Assembly: GCF_022448905.1 (NCBI RefSeq)
Contig: NZ_JAKVCW010000012.1
Span: 1-64,000 of the forward strand
From: Shimia sp.
Lineage (GTDB): Bacteria > Pseudomonadota > Alphaproteobacteria > Rhodobacterales > Rhodobacteraceae
Direction: 5' to 3'
DNA length: 64,000 bases
Made by a program: the position numbers and the translations under genes. Shown one piece after another: positions 35,471 to 45,286 of this stretch. How positions within the stretch are numbered: the stretch's first letter is position 1; the number at the start of each line of letters is the position of its first letter. The notes under the pieces are model-generated. The model saw only the letters and a list, made by a program, of their open reading frames with translations, made no database searches and had not been told where the DNA came from.

Positions 35471-36667
35471 TCACGTGACCCTTAAGACCGTATTGAAATG
35501 CGCCTCCCAAGTGGGTGGGGAAAAACGCGGATTTGCTTCTTTTTCAGCCTCTTGTGCGGTGACCAGGGACTGAATGATTGTTTCCCATAGATAAACATCT
35601 GAAACGCTTGCGTAAATGGGATAATCCCCAAGAATTTCCCGCAAAACCGTCAAGGTATTGGCCACCACCGGCACCCCCATCGCCGCGGCTTCAACGGGGG
35701 GCAAGCCAAATCCTTCCGCATGGCTCGGGAACAGCAAGCCAGCCGCACCCGCCATCAAGGACTTCAGTTCCAAATCCCCTAAATCATTAAATTCCAACAG
35801 AAACTGACCCCTTAGAGGCGATGATTCGAGCCGCGCCAATACGTCGACGCTTTCCCACCCACGGCGTCCCGCGATCACCAAATGTGGCATCTCGCTCGCT
35901 GGAAACCGCTCTGCCATTCCTTCCCACAGGTCCAACAGGAACCCGATATTCTTGCGCGGCTCAATGGTGCCCAAACACAGTAAATAGGGCGCAGCCACGC
36001 TAACGCTCACGTCATTGTTCTCGCTTTCGAAAAAATCATCCTCCACCCCAAGATGCGCAACCTCCACGGGAGGCACCTCCCCCAAAGGCGCCATGTGGCG
36101 GGTGATGTCACTGGCCGAAACGTGCGAGTTGGTCAGGATCAAATCCGCGTAGCTGGCACACCGCTTCAGAATGGCCGCCAGCTTTTCCACCGACTTCGGC
36201 GTCTGGTACTGCGGATGATCCAACGGAATAGTGTCATGCAAAAACACCGTGATCTTACCGCCTTTTACACGCTTCACAGCCCGCGCCACACGAGTTGTGA
36301 ACGTGGTCTGATCCACGTTGAGATACACACTCCCCGTGGGCAAATACCGCCGCAACATGCGCCCCAAACCACGAGGCCGCGCCCGCGCAATCGCCATCTG
36401 CCGGGCCATCGTGTCCGGCACCCGTCGCGGACTACCCGCGCGGTGGCGCAACCGGGACACAAAATCCGGGGCAGGCCAGTCTCGTTGCCCTTCTATCGCC
36501 TCCAGGCAGGTGCGCATCCCTATCTGATCGAGCAGCACATAACCCAAACCGGTCCGCACCAAGCCAAAGCACGGCACATCATCCGCCAACACTGCGCGCA
36601 GATACGCCAGACACACCCGGTCCACGCCAGACGGGCGCCGCCCGGCAAGGGCCAGCACCCGTGTCAT
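35471..36667 (-). CDS. Glycosyltransferase family 4 (GT-B)
   Basis: This 398-residue retaining glycosyltransferase has a C-terminal nucleotide-sugar domain with PYLLCLGTIEPRKNIGFLLD, the EPRKN lysine loop, and the E-x7-E motif in SHAEGFGLPPVEAAAMG. The N-terminal acceptor domain holds VFLHDTIPLDHP. This pattern is common in capsule and exopolysaccharide assembly. The ATG at 36667 is the most likely start, 22 bases after galE. A longer reading would run into galE. It is probably transcribed with galE and the three downstream genes. Confidence 0.88.
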   Translation of the reverse strand: MTRVLALAGRRPSGVDRVCLAYLRAVLADDVPCFGLVRTGLGYVLLDQIGMRTCLEAIEGQRDWPAPDFVSRLRHRAGSPRRVPDTMARQMAIARARPRGLGRMLRRYLPTGSVYLNVDQTTFTTRVARAVKRVKGGKITVFLHDTIPLDHPQYQTPKSVEKLAAILKRCASYADLILTNSHVSASDITRHMAPLGEVPPVEVAHLGVEDDFFESENNDVSVSVAAPYLLCLGTIEPRKNIGFLLDLWEGMAERFPASEMPHLVIAGRRGWESVDVLARLESSPLRGQFLLEFNDLGDLELKSLMAGAAGLLFPSHAEGFGLPPVEAAAMGVPVVANTLTVLREILGDYPIYASVSDVYLWETIIQSLVTAQEAEKEANPRFSPPTWEAHFNTVLRVT

Positions 36668-36689
36668 TTCCAGAAGTCGAGCGGGGGGA

Positions 36690-37673
36690 TTACTTGTCGT
36701 AATGCCCGGTCTGATGCCATCTCCATGCATCGGCAATCATCAGGTCCATCTTGGAGCGTTTCGGCTCCCACCCTAGCTCTTTCTCCGCCCGTGTCGAGCC
36801 GGAGACCAGCTTGGTGCAATCGCCAGCACGGCGCGGCCCCTCATTGTAAGGCACCGCCCGATTGGTCACCGCACGGGATTGGTCAATCACTTCGCGCACA
36901 GAAAACCCGGTGCCAGTGCCCAGGTTGAACACCCGGCTGCCATGTCCATCCAAAAGACGCTTGAGCCCCAGCACATGCGCATCCACCAGATCACACACAT
37001 GTACGTAATCTCGAATACAGGTGCCATCGGGCGTGTCGTAGTCCGTGCCAAAAATGGTCAGCGCATCGCGTTTCCCGTCAATCGCATCCAACATCAGCGG
37101 GATCAGATGGGTTTCCGGCTGGTGGAATTCGCCCACCTCTGCCTCCGGATCCGCGCCCGCCACGTTGAAATACCGGAAGATCACCGAATGCAGCCCATAG
37201 GCCGCATCAAAATCGCGCAGCATATCTTCGATGGCCCGCTTTGACGCCCCATAGGCATTGATCGGCAATTGCTCGACACTTTCATCAAGCGTCACATTGT
37301 CATGGTCGCCATAGGTCGCACAGGTTGAAGAGAACACAAAATTGCGCACCCCAGCTTCCACCGTCGCCTCTATCAGATTCAGAGAGCCCTGGACGTTGTT
37401 AAGCCAGTATTTCCCTGGCGCCTTCATGCTTTCGCCAACCTGAGACAATGCTGCAAAATGCATGACCGCGACCGGCTCATATGCAGAAAACACCTCATCC
37501 AGCCGCGCGCGGTCCAGCAGGTCGCCCTTTTCAAAGGGGCCAAATTTGACCGCATCTTCCCAACCGGTGACAAGATTATCGAAAGTGACAGGCACAAAGC
37601 CGGCCTGTGCCAAAGCTTTGCACGCGTGCGAGCCAATGTAGCCCGCGCCGCCCGTGACGATTACGTGGTTCAC
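36690..37673 (-). CDS. galE: UDP-glucose 4-epimerase
   Basis: This 327-residue extended short-chain dehydrogenase interconverts UDP-glucose and UDP-galactose. It has the NAD motif TGGAGYIGSHACKAL (about residues 7-21), SSTCATYGD, the catalytic YGASK, and RYFNVAGADP, all typical. Length matches the family. It lies 23 bases downstream of galU and just before the GT4 gene, so it supplies nucleotide sugars for the polysaccharide locus. Confidence 0.96.
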   Translation of the reverse strand: MNHVIVTGGAGYIGSHACKALAQAGFVPVTFDNLVTGWEDAVKFGPFEKGDLLDRARLDEVFSAYEPVAVMHFAALSQVGESMKAPGKYWLNNVQGSLNLIEATVEAGVRNFVFSSTCATYGDHDNVTLDESVEQLPINAYGASKRAIEDMLRDFDAAYGLHSVIFRYFNVAGADPEAEVGEFHQPETHLIPLMLDAIDGKRDALTIFGTDYDTPDGTCIRDYVHVCDLVDAHVLGLKRLLDGHGSRVFNLGTGTGFSVREVIDQSRAVTNRAVPYNEGPRRAGDCTKLVSGSTRAEKELGWEPKRSKMDLMIADAWRWHQTGHYDK

Positions 37674-37696
37674 AGTAGAAATCCTTTCAGGGGCTC

Positions 37697-38590
37697 TTAT
37701 TCCGCGGCGCGGCGGGCCACCACCAGCTCTTCAAGATACTGGGACAGCTCATCACGCAGATCATCGCGTTCCAACGCAAAGGCCACAGTGGCCTGCAAGA
37801 AGCCCGCTTTGGAACCGCAATCGTACCGCTGGCCCTGGAAGCGATAACCAAATACGTTTTCGCCCTTGGCAATCTCAGCAGCAATTGCATCGGTCAACTG
37901 GATTTCACCGCCTGCGCCTTCGCCCTGCCCTTTGAGATTGGCGAAGATCTCCGGAGTCAGAATATAACGACCAATCACCGCCAAATTGGACGGCTCGGTC
38001 CCTGGCGCTGGCTTCTCCACCATGCCTTTGACAGAGACCATTGACCCCATGTCTTCTTTCACATCCAGCACGCCATAAGACGAGGCTTTGGACGGAGGCA
38101 CTTCCATGGCGGCCACCATGCACCCACCGGTTTCCTGATAGGCGTCGACCATCTGCTTCAGACAGGAAGTTTCGCCGGCAATCACATCATCCGGCAGGAT
38201 CACTGCAAAGGGCTCATCCGACACCAAACGACTTGCGCAGGCGACCGCATGGCCAAGCCCCATCGCCTTGTGTTGGCGGATATAGGCAATTGCTCCGCTT
38301 TCCATATTGGTCGCTTCAACAGCAGCCAACAGGTCGGTTTTTCCTTTTTCGCGCAGCGTCTGTTCCAGCTGGGGTGCACAGTCGAAATAATCTTCCAGCG
38401 CGCCTTTGCCCCGCGAGGTCACAAAGATGAATTCCGTGATTCCCGCCTCACGCGCCTCATCAATCGCATATTGGATCAACGGACGATCCACCAATGTCAT
38501 GATTTCCTTGGGTACTGATTTTGTCGCCGGCAAAAACCGGGTCCCCATGCCCGCTACAGGAAAAATGGCCTTGGTAACTTTACGCTGCAT
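37697..38590 (-). CDS. galU: UTP-glucose-1-phosphate uridylyltransferase
   Basis: This 297-residue nucleotidyltransferase makes UDP-glucose. The N-terminal motif AIFPVAGMGTRFLPATKSVPKE is followed by VDRPLIQYAIDEA, DDVIAG and GMVEKPAPG. The ATG at 38590 is preceded by AGAGAGAG and gives the usual N-terminus. It is the first gene of a minus-strand run galU-galE-GT4 leading towards the GT2/GT14/sulfotransferase group. Confidence 0.96.
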   Translation of the reverse strand: MQRKVTKAIFPVAGMGTRFLPATKSVPKEIMTLVDRPLIQYAIDEAREAGITEFIFVTSRGKGALEDYFDCAPQLEQTLREKGKTDLLAAVEATNMESGAIAYIRQHKAMGLGHAVACASRLVSDEPFAVILPDDVIAGETSCLKQMVDAYQETGGCMVAAMEVPPSKASSYGVLDVKEDMGSMVSVKGMVEKPAPGTEPSNLAVIGRYILTPEIFANLKGQGEGAGGEIQLTDAIAAEIAKGENVFGYRFQGQRYDCGSKAGFLQATVAFALERDDLRDELSQYLEELVVARRAAE

Positions 38591-38756
38591 TGGTCGCTCT
38601 CTCTGGTCACTGTGCTGTGGCGCCACATAGCTGGACACCAACCTACAAACTATCGATTAGATGATAAAAATTCTGTTTTAAATTACATTCGGCGATAACA
38701 CGATTTTGCGTCCATTTCTACACAAACAAAGCAAGCCGTCCGAGTCTTTCCCACAC

Positions 38757-38779
38757 CGCCCTTTTAACGGGCGCTTTTT
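38757..38779 (+). terminator. Plus-strand terminator with no visible upstream gene
   Basis: CGCCC at 38757-38761 pairs with GGGCG at 38769-38773, loop TTTTAAC, then C and TTTTT. The T tract is on the plus strand only. Both flanking genes (galU and the export lipoprotein) are on the minus strand, so it would end an antisense or small RNA starting in the 38.6-38.75 kb gap. Confidence 0.55.
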
Positions 38780-38788
38780 ATATCCGCA

Positions 38789-39904
38789 TCAATTAAATAC
38801 GTTCGAAATGGCAAACAACGAGCCGACCAGCGCAATCACCGCCTGTGCCGGTTTCACTGCCGACTCACTGGCAACCACAATATCCGCTGGCTGCACATGG
38901 AAGTTCTTGGCACCAAACAACTCATCCGCCTTGGTCAGATCGAACCGGAAAATCACATGTTGGGACGCCGGGCCGGTGCCATCCTGACGAACGGCGGACT
39001 CCGGGTACTGACGCAACACAAACAGCCCCTGTGGGTTGGCGCGGGCATCGTTTAGCCCGCCCAGCAAAGACACCGCCTCAAGCGCCGTGATGTGCTCCTG
39101 ATGGAAATAGACCAACTCTTCTTTGGTGGTGGAGCCCACCGCCACAAAATACCGCTCTTCTTCCTCGACAATCAGTTGATCGCCACCGCGCATGATCACG
39201 TTCTTGGCCGGGTCTTTCAGCAAGCTATCCAGTGGAATTTCGTAAGACTTCCCCTGCCGCTGCAACCGCACCAGCGGGTTGGTAATGCTCTCACTCACCC
39301 CACCAGATTGTGCAATCACCGACAGAATAGAGACATTACGATCCGACAGCGGCAACCGGCTGGGAGAGGCCACTCCTGTGACCACATCCACCGAGTTAGA
39401 TGGCCCGGGAATCACATCGATCTGAACCTGAGCGGACGGTGCAATCGGGGTCATCTGCCCCTGAATTTTCTCCCGCGCCTGATACGGCGTCAGCCCCGCC
39501 ACCATAATGTCATTCACATAAGGTACAAAGATCGTACCCGCTTCCGTAACTTCCACCGGCCGCAGCGGCACGGACCGATCCGCCGGACCAAGCAACAGTG
39601 AGTTTTCCTGATTGTCCCAAACCGTCAGCGTGACCTGATCGCCGGTCTGGATAATCCGGCTTTTGGGGCCCGGCGATCGGGCAAACCAATGGTAATGTCC
39701 GTGCCAGCCGGTCTCCGGCCACTTTCCGATCTGGGAGACATTTTGTCGGGTAACTTCTGCGACCTGAATGTCTTGCGGCACAGCAGACTCACCGACAAGT
39801 TCAGATGCGATTGGACCGCCACGCGGCAGCGAACACCCAGCAATGGAGAGCATGGCAAGCGCCAAAACTGCCTTCAAACCCACTCGCCGCATAATTCGCC
39901 TCAT
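38789..39904 (-). CDS. Polysaccharide biosynthesis/export outer membrane lipoprotein (Wza/KpsD type)
   Basis: This 371-residue protein has a lipoprotein signal with lipobox SIAGC (cysteine at about residue 24). A polysaccharide export (PES/Poly_export) domain is present (RIIQTGDQVTLTVWDN...GTIFVPYVNDIMVAGLTPYQAREKIQ), followed by SLBB-like beta-grasp repeats (VDVVTGVASPSRLPL and YFVAVGSTTKEELVYF). A hydrophobic C-terminal helix (AVIALVGSLFAISNVF) matches the membrane-spanning helix of Wza octamers. It should form the outer-membrane channel for the polymer. The second in-frame ATG at 39892 is an alternative start. Confidence 0.92.
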   Translation of the reverse strand: MRRIMRRVGLKAVLALAMLSIAGCSLPRGGPIASELVGESAVPQDIQVAEVTRQNVSQIGKWPETGWHGHYHWFARSPGPKSRIIQTGDQVTLTVWDNQENSLLLGPADRSVPLRPVEVTEAGTIFVPYVNDIMVAGLTPYQAREKIQGQMTPIAPSAQVQIDVIPGPSNSVDVVTGVASPSRLPLSDRNVSILSVIAQSGGVSESITNPLVRLQRQGKSYEIPLDSLLKDPAKNVIMRGGDQLIVEEEERYFVAVGSTTKEELVYFHQEHITALEAVSLLGGLNDARANPQGLFVLRQYPESAVRQDGTGPASQHVIFRFDLTKADELFGAKNFHVQPADIVVASESAVKPAQAVIALVGSLFAISNVFN

Positions 39905-40260
39905 AAATTTTTCACTCTTTTAGAACCGGTCTCTGCCCAAAAACAAGCGCTCACTCTTAACTTTTCCACCTGTTGTGTCCCGCCGGACTCTGCCAACATC
40001 TCCGCGACACACCCCACAGGCAGACCTTTGCCTATTTTTTGGGCAGCACCCACGCAGTGTTGGCAGGTGTTAACAAATGGTTTAGAAACCAATTCAAATT
40101 TTGAGTACCGTGTAATATAAGTTAATCGTGCCCGCTCAAGGCGGCATGCCACTACCACCAAAGACAAATACTCTTTCGGGAAGAATTCCCTACATTTCTG
40201 AGCAAAGCTCAAGACGTATTTTTAAACGATCCAATTTAGCCCGATTTGTGAGCAAACATT
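39905..40260. other. AT-rich divergent intergenic region of the polysaccharide locus
   Basis: These 356 bases separate the export lipoprotein (minus) from the dehydratase (plus) and hold no convincing gene. The region is clearly AT-richer than its neighbours. It contains the perfect short palindrome TGGTTTAGAAACCA (40078-40091), overlapped on the left by TTAA-N7-TTTA (40070-40084), which resembles a degenerate CtrA site. It very likely carries both divergent promoters. Confidence 0.6.
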
Positions 40261-42156
40261 ATGCTTTTCAAACTTCTAACGAACCTGACGCACTTGCAGA
40301 AAGCGATTGTGCTTTTGTGCGTCGATCTCGCGGCGATCATTTTTGCGCTGTGCGTGGCCTTCTCTAACACCGCCGAATCGACCCAATGGATGACCGTGGC
40401 CTGGTACCTCCCCGCGGTACTGGCGGTGGGCGCAGTCGCCCTGCACGGTTTTGGCCTTAACCGCGTGAAACTCAACACCTTCGGCATTGACGAAGTGGCC
40501 AAAGTTTTCATCGTTGCCGTGGCCCTGTCCGTCACCGGCTATGTGGTTGCTGAAGCCATCGGCCCGTCCCATTTGTCGCTCAGCACCATGCTGGAGTTTG
40601 GCGCCCTGTTTGCCTTCCTTTCGGTTGGCAGCCGCTTTGTGATGTTGCGCATTGTCGAGCGTATCTACACAACCCAAATGCCCCGCAAACAGGTGCTGAT
40701 CTATGGCGCGGGCCAGACCGGCCAGCAAATGGCCGCCGCGCTGCAAACCGATCACGAGTTCAAACCCTTCGGCTTTGTCGACGACGATCCAAACCTGCAA
40801 AAGCTCACCATCCTGGGGCTTAAGGTCCACTCCCCCAAGCGCATTGCCGCCATTGTCCGCCGCAACCGCATCGACCGTGTCGTTCTGGCCATGCCGTCTG
40901 CCAACCAATCCGTGCGGCTGCAAATTGGCAAACGCCTGTCCGCTCTGGGCTGCGAAGTGCTGGCCTTGCCCTCCTTTGCCGACATCGTTTTGCGCGGGGA
41001 AGAAGCCACCGCCGCTGCCCCGATCCAGCTCGACACCCTACTGGGCCGTGACGCTGTCGAAAGCGAACTACCGCAAACCGAAAGCACCTACCGCGACCAC
41101 CGCATTCTTGTGACTGGCGCTGGCGGATCTATCGGCGGCGAACTCTGCCGCCAAATTGCCCGCTGCCGACCTCAGGAACTGGTGCTGGTCGACCACAGCG
41201 AGTTCGCGCTCTACAAAATCGCCAACGAGCTGAAACAGGAAAACCCCGGTCTGCGCATGACCGCCGTTCTGGGGAGCATCAAACATCCGGAACTGATGCG
41301 CGAAACCCTGATGAAGCATCAGATCGAAGTGGTGTTCCACGCCGCGGCTTACAAACACGTAAACCTTGTGGAAACCAACGTGTTTGAAGGCGTGCGCAAC
41401 AACGTGATCGGCACCCGTGTGCTTGCAGAGGAGGCGCGCCTGGCCCGCGTGGATCGCTTTATTCTTGTCTCCACAGACAAAGCCGTGCGCCCGTCCTCCA
41501 TGATGGGCTGCACCAAGAGAATGGCAGAACTTGTCATTCAGGATCTCGCCAAACGGTCTGAGAACACCAAGTTTTCCATGGTGCGCTTTGGTAATGTGCT
41601 GGGGTCGTCCGGCTCTGTCATCCCGTTGTTCCAGAAACAAATCCGCGACCTTGGCCCTGTGACTGTGACCCATCCAGAGGTCACGCGCTACTTCATGACC
41701 ATTGATGAAGCGGTACGTCTGGTGCTGCTGGCGGGCAGCTTTTCCCGTGGCGGAGATGTGTTTGTGCTGGATATGGGCGAGCCTGTCTCAATTCACGACA
41801 TGGCCCGCAAAATGATCGAGGCCGCAGGCCACTCTATCCGGGACGAAACCAACCCGGCTGGCGACATCGCGATCACCTTCACCGGCCTGCAAGAGGGCGA
41901 AAAAATGCATGAGGAGCTGCTGATCGGCAGCGACATGCTCACCACGCCGCATCCCAAAATCATGCGCGCGCAGGAAAAAATGCTCTCGGAGCTGCAAATC
42001 GCCAGCGCGCTGCAAGAACTCCGGCGCGCCATCGAAGCCCGCGACCTCAACCTGCTGACCGCAACCCTGCGGCGCTATGTTGAAAACGAAGACACCGAAG
42101 TTGCCGCGCTGACACCACCCAAGACTCCGGCGCTCTCCGTTGTGGGCGAATCCTAA
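40261..42156 (+). CDS. Membrane-bound nucleotide-sugar 4,6-dehydratase (WbpM/PglF/CapD family)
   Basis: This 631-residue inner-membrane enzyme has about four N-terminal transmembrane helices (residues ~13-130) and a CoA-binding-like Rossmann region (QVLIYGAGQTGQQMAAAL). The C-terminal SDR domain has NAD motif VTGAGGSIGGELCRQI, followed by STDKAVRPSSMMGCTKRMAE. The usual catalytic tyrosine is replaced by methionine (MMGCTK), which is normal for this family. It probably converts UDP-GlcNAc to the 4-keto-6-deoxy sugar used to start a glycan. It is convergent with the epimerase gene six bases away. Confidence 0.92.
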   Translation: MLFKLLTNLTHLQKAIVLLCVDLAAIIFALCVAFSNTAESTQWMTVAWYLPAVLAVGAVALHGFGLNRVKLNTFGIDEVAKVFIVAVALSVTGYVVAEAIGPSHLSLSTMLEFGALFAFLSVGSRFVMLRIVERIYTTQMPRKQVLIYGAGQTGQQMAAALQTDHEFKPFGFVDDDPNLQKLTILGLKVHSPKRIAAIVRRNRIDRVVLAMPSANQSVRLQIGKRLSALGCEVLALPSFADIVLRGEEATAAAPIQLDTLLGRDAVESELPQTESTYRDHRILVTGAGGSIGGELCRQIARCRPQELVLVDHSEFALYKIANELKQENPGLRMTAVLGSIKHPELMRETLMKHQIEVVFHAAAYKHVNLVETNVFEGVRNNVIGTRVLAEEARLARVDRFILVSTDKAVRPSSMMGCTKRMAELVIQDLAKRSENTKFSMVRFGNVLGSSGSVIPLFQKQIRDLGPVTVTHPEVTRYFMTIDEAVRLVLLAGSFSRGGDVFVLDMGEPVSIHDMARKMIEAAGHSIRDETNPAGDIAITFTGLQEGEKMHEELLIGSDMLTTPHPKIMRAQEKMLSELQIASALQELRRAIEARDLNLLTATLRRYVENEDTEVAALTPPKTPALSVVGES

Positions 42157-42162
42157 GCGCTT

Positions 42163-43191
42163 TTAAACGCCGTAATACTCGCGATACCACGCCACAAACT
42201 TCGCAACACCCTCTGCCACGGGCGTTTGCGGGATGGTGCCGGTCAACTGTTCCAGCAGTCGCGCATCCGCCCAGCTCGCAGGCACATCGCCCGGCTGCAT
42301 GTCCATAAAGTTCTTCTTGGCCTCCTGGCCCAGCGCCGCTTCAATGGCCTCAACAAACTTCATCAGCTGCACCGGCTGCCCATTGCCGATGTTCACCACA
42401 CGCCACGGCGCCACCGGGCTCAGACTGTCGCCCTCGCGCGCACCTTCGCGACCCTCCGCCGCCTCTGGCGCGGCCACAATCAGGTTCACAATGCCGGTCA
42501 CCAGATCATCGATGTAGGTAAAATCACGGCTCATATAGCCGTGGTTATAGATGTCGATCGCGCTTCCCTCCAAAATCGCCTTGGTGAATTTGAACAGCGC
42601 CATATCCGGCCGCCCCCAGGGGCCATAAACAGTGAAAAACCGGAACATCGTGGTCGGCAGGTGATAAAGATGCGCATAGGAATGCGCCATGACCTCGTTG
42701 GCCTTCTTGGTGGCCGCATAAAACGACATCTGACTGTCAGCCTTATGGGTCTCCGCATAAGGCATCTCGGTGTTGGCGCCATAGGCCGAACTGGTAGAGG
42801 CCAGCAACATGTGCTGCGGCGGATAGGCCCGCGCGGCCTCCAGCAACTCAAATGTGCCCACCAGATTGGCCTCCACATAAGAGCGAGGCGCATCAATCGA
42901 GTAGCGCACCCCTGCCTGTGCCGCGAGGTGGATCACCACATCCGGCTTGTGCGCAGCGAACAGCCCCATCAAGACACCGTCGCCCTCCAGCCGATCTTCC
43001 ACAGCGGTGAACTGCCCGCTCTGCTTCAGGATTGCGTGACGCCGCTCTTTCAGGGTCACATCATAGTAGTCGGTCATCGCGTCCAACCCGACAACCTTCC
43101 AGCCCTCCTGCAACAACCGCTCTGCGGTGTGAAAACCAATGAACCCGGCGGTGCCTGTTACCAAGGCGGTGCGTTGTTGATCCTGCGTCAT
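42163..43191 (-). CDS. NAD-dependent sugar epimerase, UDP-glucuronate 4-epimerase-like
   Basis: This 342-residue extended SDR has NAD motif [17 protein letters not shown], followed by [15 protein letters not shown] and [15 protein letters not shown]. The STSSAYG plus YAATKKANE catalytic pair and [17 protein letters not shown] also fit. These are hallmarks of UDP-glucuronate (or UDP-galacturonate) 4-epimerases such as LspL/CapI. It would supply an acidic sugar for the polymer. Its ATG overlaps the end of the GT2 gene upstream, so it is the last of four coupled genes cysQ-kdsB-GT2-epimerase. Confidence 0.92.
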   Translation of the reverse strand: MTQDQQRTALVTGTAGFIGFHTAERLLQEGWKVVGLDAMTDYYDVTLKERRHAILKQSGQFTAVEDRLEGDGVLMGLFAAHKPDVVIHLAAQAGVRYSIDAPRSYVEANLVGTFELLEAARAYPPQHMLLASTSSAYGANTEMPYAETHKADSQMSFYAATKKANEVMAHSYAHLYHLPTTMFRFFTVYGPWGRPDMALFKFTKAILEGSAIDIYNHGYMSRDFTYIDDLVTGIVNLIVAAPEAAEGREGAREGDSLSPVAPWRVVNIGNGQPVQLMKFVEAIEAALGQEAKKNFMDMQPGDVPASWADARLLEQLTGTIPQTPVAEGVAKFVAWYREYYGV

Positions 43192-44489
43192 GATCTGCTC
43201 CGTTTCTGAGCGTGTTGTTTTGTCTGCAATCGTTTGGGCAACAGCGTTTCTGACAAAAGCCGCTGCACCGCAACCCGTTGAAATTCTTGCTTAAGCCGCG
43301 CGCCAAAACCGCCGATGCGAAACAGCGACTGGCGCCGCTCAGAGCGCCCAAACAGCCCGCCGCGCTGCATCCAGAACCCAGCCGGATCGAAGCGCACCGA
43401 ATGGAATAACCCTGTGCGAGAGAAGATGAATACTGAAGGAAGCTTGCCGTCCTGCGCTGCTTGCCGGGCCTCGCGCAATATCGCGCGCCGCCGCCAATAG
43501 CGCCCAAAGATCACCACCTGTGGACCGACCTCAACCTCCAAAGGCGCAAAGCCCTCCGCCGCGCGTGTCAACTCCGGCGTTTGGCCCAGCGCCCGGCTCT
43601 GCCCCTCCGCGTAACCTTGCTGCAGACCGCGCATCAGCCGGCGCACATCGCCGGGCATGATGTGGCCTGCCACCATGTGGCGTAGCAACCGCCGCCGCTG
43701 CCCCTGGCAAAAGGCTTTCCACACCGCATCGCGCTGACCCTCCGGGCAATGCTTGCGCAAAAACACCGCCTTGCTGGCCCCAATTTCGCTCAGATCCCGC
43801 GGCACCCGCGCTCCTGTCCGCTGCCGGTTCTCCGCAAAGCCATGATGCACCTCGGCCCGTGGCACAATCGCGGTCTTGTGTCCCGCTGCCGCCAGCCGAA
43901 GATTTAGATCGGTTTCATCCAGATAGTAGTGAAACGCGGGATCAAACCCGCCAAGCTCCGCCAGCACCTCGCGCCGAAACGCCATATTGGTGCCTTCGGT
44001 CTTGATCGCCCGCTCCGCATTGGGGGTCAATACCACCGGATCATCACCATGGATCTCAAACGGCACCCCCGCGCCCGTGCCATCGACACTCTGCGCTTGC
44101 CACTGAAAGCTGATCCCATTTCGCCCGCGCACATATCCGCCCGCTGCCGCCACCTCTGGCTTGGCAAACGGCGCCGCCAAATGGTGCAGCCAGCCGGTTT
44201 CCGGGACCGCATCGTCATCGATAAACGCCACAACCTCGCCCGCCGCATGGGCAATCCCCCGGTTGCGCGCCGCCGAAATGTTGGGGGTTTCGTATTCCAC
44301 CGTTTTGAGCTGATCGCCAAACGGCAAGTCTTTGGCCGCCGCCAATCCAGCAGCATCTGCGACCACCACAACCTCAAACGCGGGATAACGCAGCTGCGAG
44401 ATGCCCACCAAGGCACGCTTAAGCGCCTCCGGCCGCCGCCAGCTCACCACCACCACGCTGATGGTTGGCTGTCCGGCGGGCAAGCTCAT
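43188..44489 (-). CDS. Glycosyltransferase family 2 protein
   Basis: This 433-residue protein has an N-terminal GT-A domain (about residues 8-230): [47 protein letters not shown] (DDD metal site) and [23 protein letters not shown]. The C-terminal 200 residues are basic and without a recognised domain. It overlaps kdsB upstream and the epimerase downstream by four bases each. It likely adds a sugar to the surface polymer. Donor and acceptor are unknown. Confidence 0.9.
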   Translation of the reverse strand: MSLPAGQPTISVVVVSWRRPEALKRALVGISQLRYPAFEVVVVADAAGLAAAKDLPFGDQLKTVEYETPNISAARNRGIAHAAGEVVAFIDDDAVPETGWLHHLAAPFAKPEVAAAGGYVRGRNGISFQWQAQSVDGTGAGVPFEIHGDDPVVLTPNAERAIKTEGTNMAFRREVLAELGGFDPAFHYYLDETDLNLRLAAAGHKTAIVPRAEVHHGFAENRQRTGARVPRDLSEIGASKAVFLRKHCPEGQRDAVWKAFCQGQRRRLLRHMVAGHIMPGDVRRLMRGLQQGYAEGQSRALGQTPELTRAAEGFAPLEVEVGPQVVIFGRYWRRRAILREARQAAQDGKLPSVFIFSRTGLFHSVRFDPAGFWMQRGGLFGRSERRQSLFRIGGFGARLKQEFQRVAVQRLLSETLLPKRLQTKQHAQKRSRS

Positions 44490-45286
44490 GCGGTGCCCAT
44501 CTGCGCCATCATTGCCTCAATTCGCGGCACGTCTTCCGGGTTGTTCAGCTCCCAGAACTGCCGCCCACGCGCCGCGACTTCGACGCAAAGCACCTGCCGA
44601 CCCTGCTCCATGAACCGCAGCTGCTCCAGCCCTTCCAACTGCTCCAGTGGTCCGGCGTCCCAACGCGGATACGCGCCCAGCGCAGAGGGCCGATAGGCAT
44701 AGACCCCGACATGGTGAAACACCGGCGTTTCGTCCTCATCGGCAAAGGTGGCATCGGTGAACGGCACCACTTCCTTGGAGAAATAGAGCGCATGGCGGTC
44801 TTTGGAAAACACCGCCGTGGTGCCGCCCACACGCCCGGCCTTACGATCTTCCAAAAAGCCATTAAGCGCCCGCCCGTCACAGCGCAACACCGGCGTCGCA
44901 ACCTCTGCCACCGGATCGTTGCGCAGCCCTTCTACCAGGTCTTCCACAAACCAAGCCGGTGTCAGCGGTGCATCACCCTGCAGGTTCACCACAATCTCAT
45001 AACCGCCACCCAAAACGTCAAACGCCTCGGCGCAGCGTTCGGTGCCATTGGCGCAGTCTGGCGAGGTCATCACCACTTCTGCGCCAAAGGCTTCGCTTGC
45101 CACCTTGATGCGATCGTCATCCGTCGCCACAACCACGCGATCCACGCTCTTCACCGCACAGGCGGCTTCCCAACTGCGCCGGATCAGGCTTTTCACCTCC
45201 CCGCTTGCGCCTTTGAGTTCCGCCAGCGGTTTGCCGGGATAGCGTGTGGACGCGTACCGCGCCGGGATGACGATCAAGACGGACAT
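44486..45286 (-). CDS. kdsB: 3-deoxy-manno-octulosonate cytidylyltransferase
   Basis: This 266-residue enzyme makes CMP-Kdo from CTP and Kdo. It has the motifs VIPARYASTRYPGKPLAEL, VVVATDDDRI, NLQGDAPLTP and HVGVYAYRPSALGAY. CMP-Kdo is needed for LPS and for the Kdo linker of group-2-type capsules. Its place between cysQ and a glycosyltransferase, near a KpsM-like permease, suggests this copy serves the capsule-like polymer; whether a second kdsB exists elsewhere cannot be seen. It is coupled to cysQ by TGATG overlap. Confidence 0.95.
   Translation of the reverse strand: MSVLIVIPARYASTRYPGKPLAELKGASGEVKSLIRRSWEAACAVKSVDRVVVATDDDRIKVASEAFGAEVVMTSPDCANGTERCAEAFDVLGGGYEIVVNLQGDAPLTPAWFVEDLVEGLRNDPVAEVATPVLRCDGRALNGFLEDRKAGRVGGTTAVFSKDRHALYFSKEVVPFTDATFADEDETPVFHHVGVYAYRPSALGAYPRWDAGPLEQLEGLEQLRFMEQGRQVLCVEVAARGRQFWELNNPEDVPRIEAMMAQMGTA

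Noticed and set aside
41490-41530. Loss of the catalytic tyrosine in the membrane dehydratase as an inactivating change
   Set aside because: Methionine at this place (MMGCTK) is the normal state of the large WbpM/PglF-type dehydratases.
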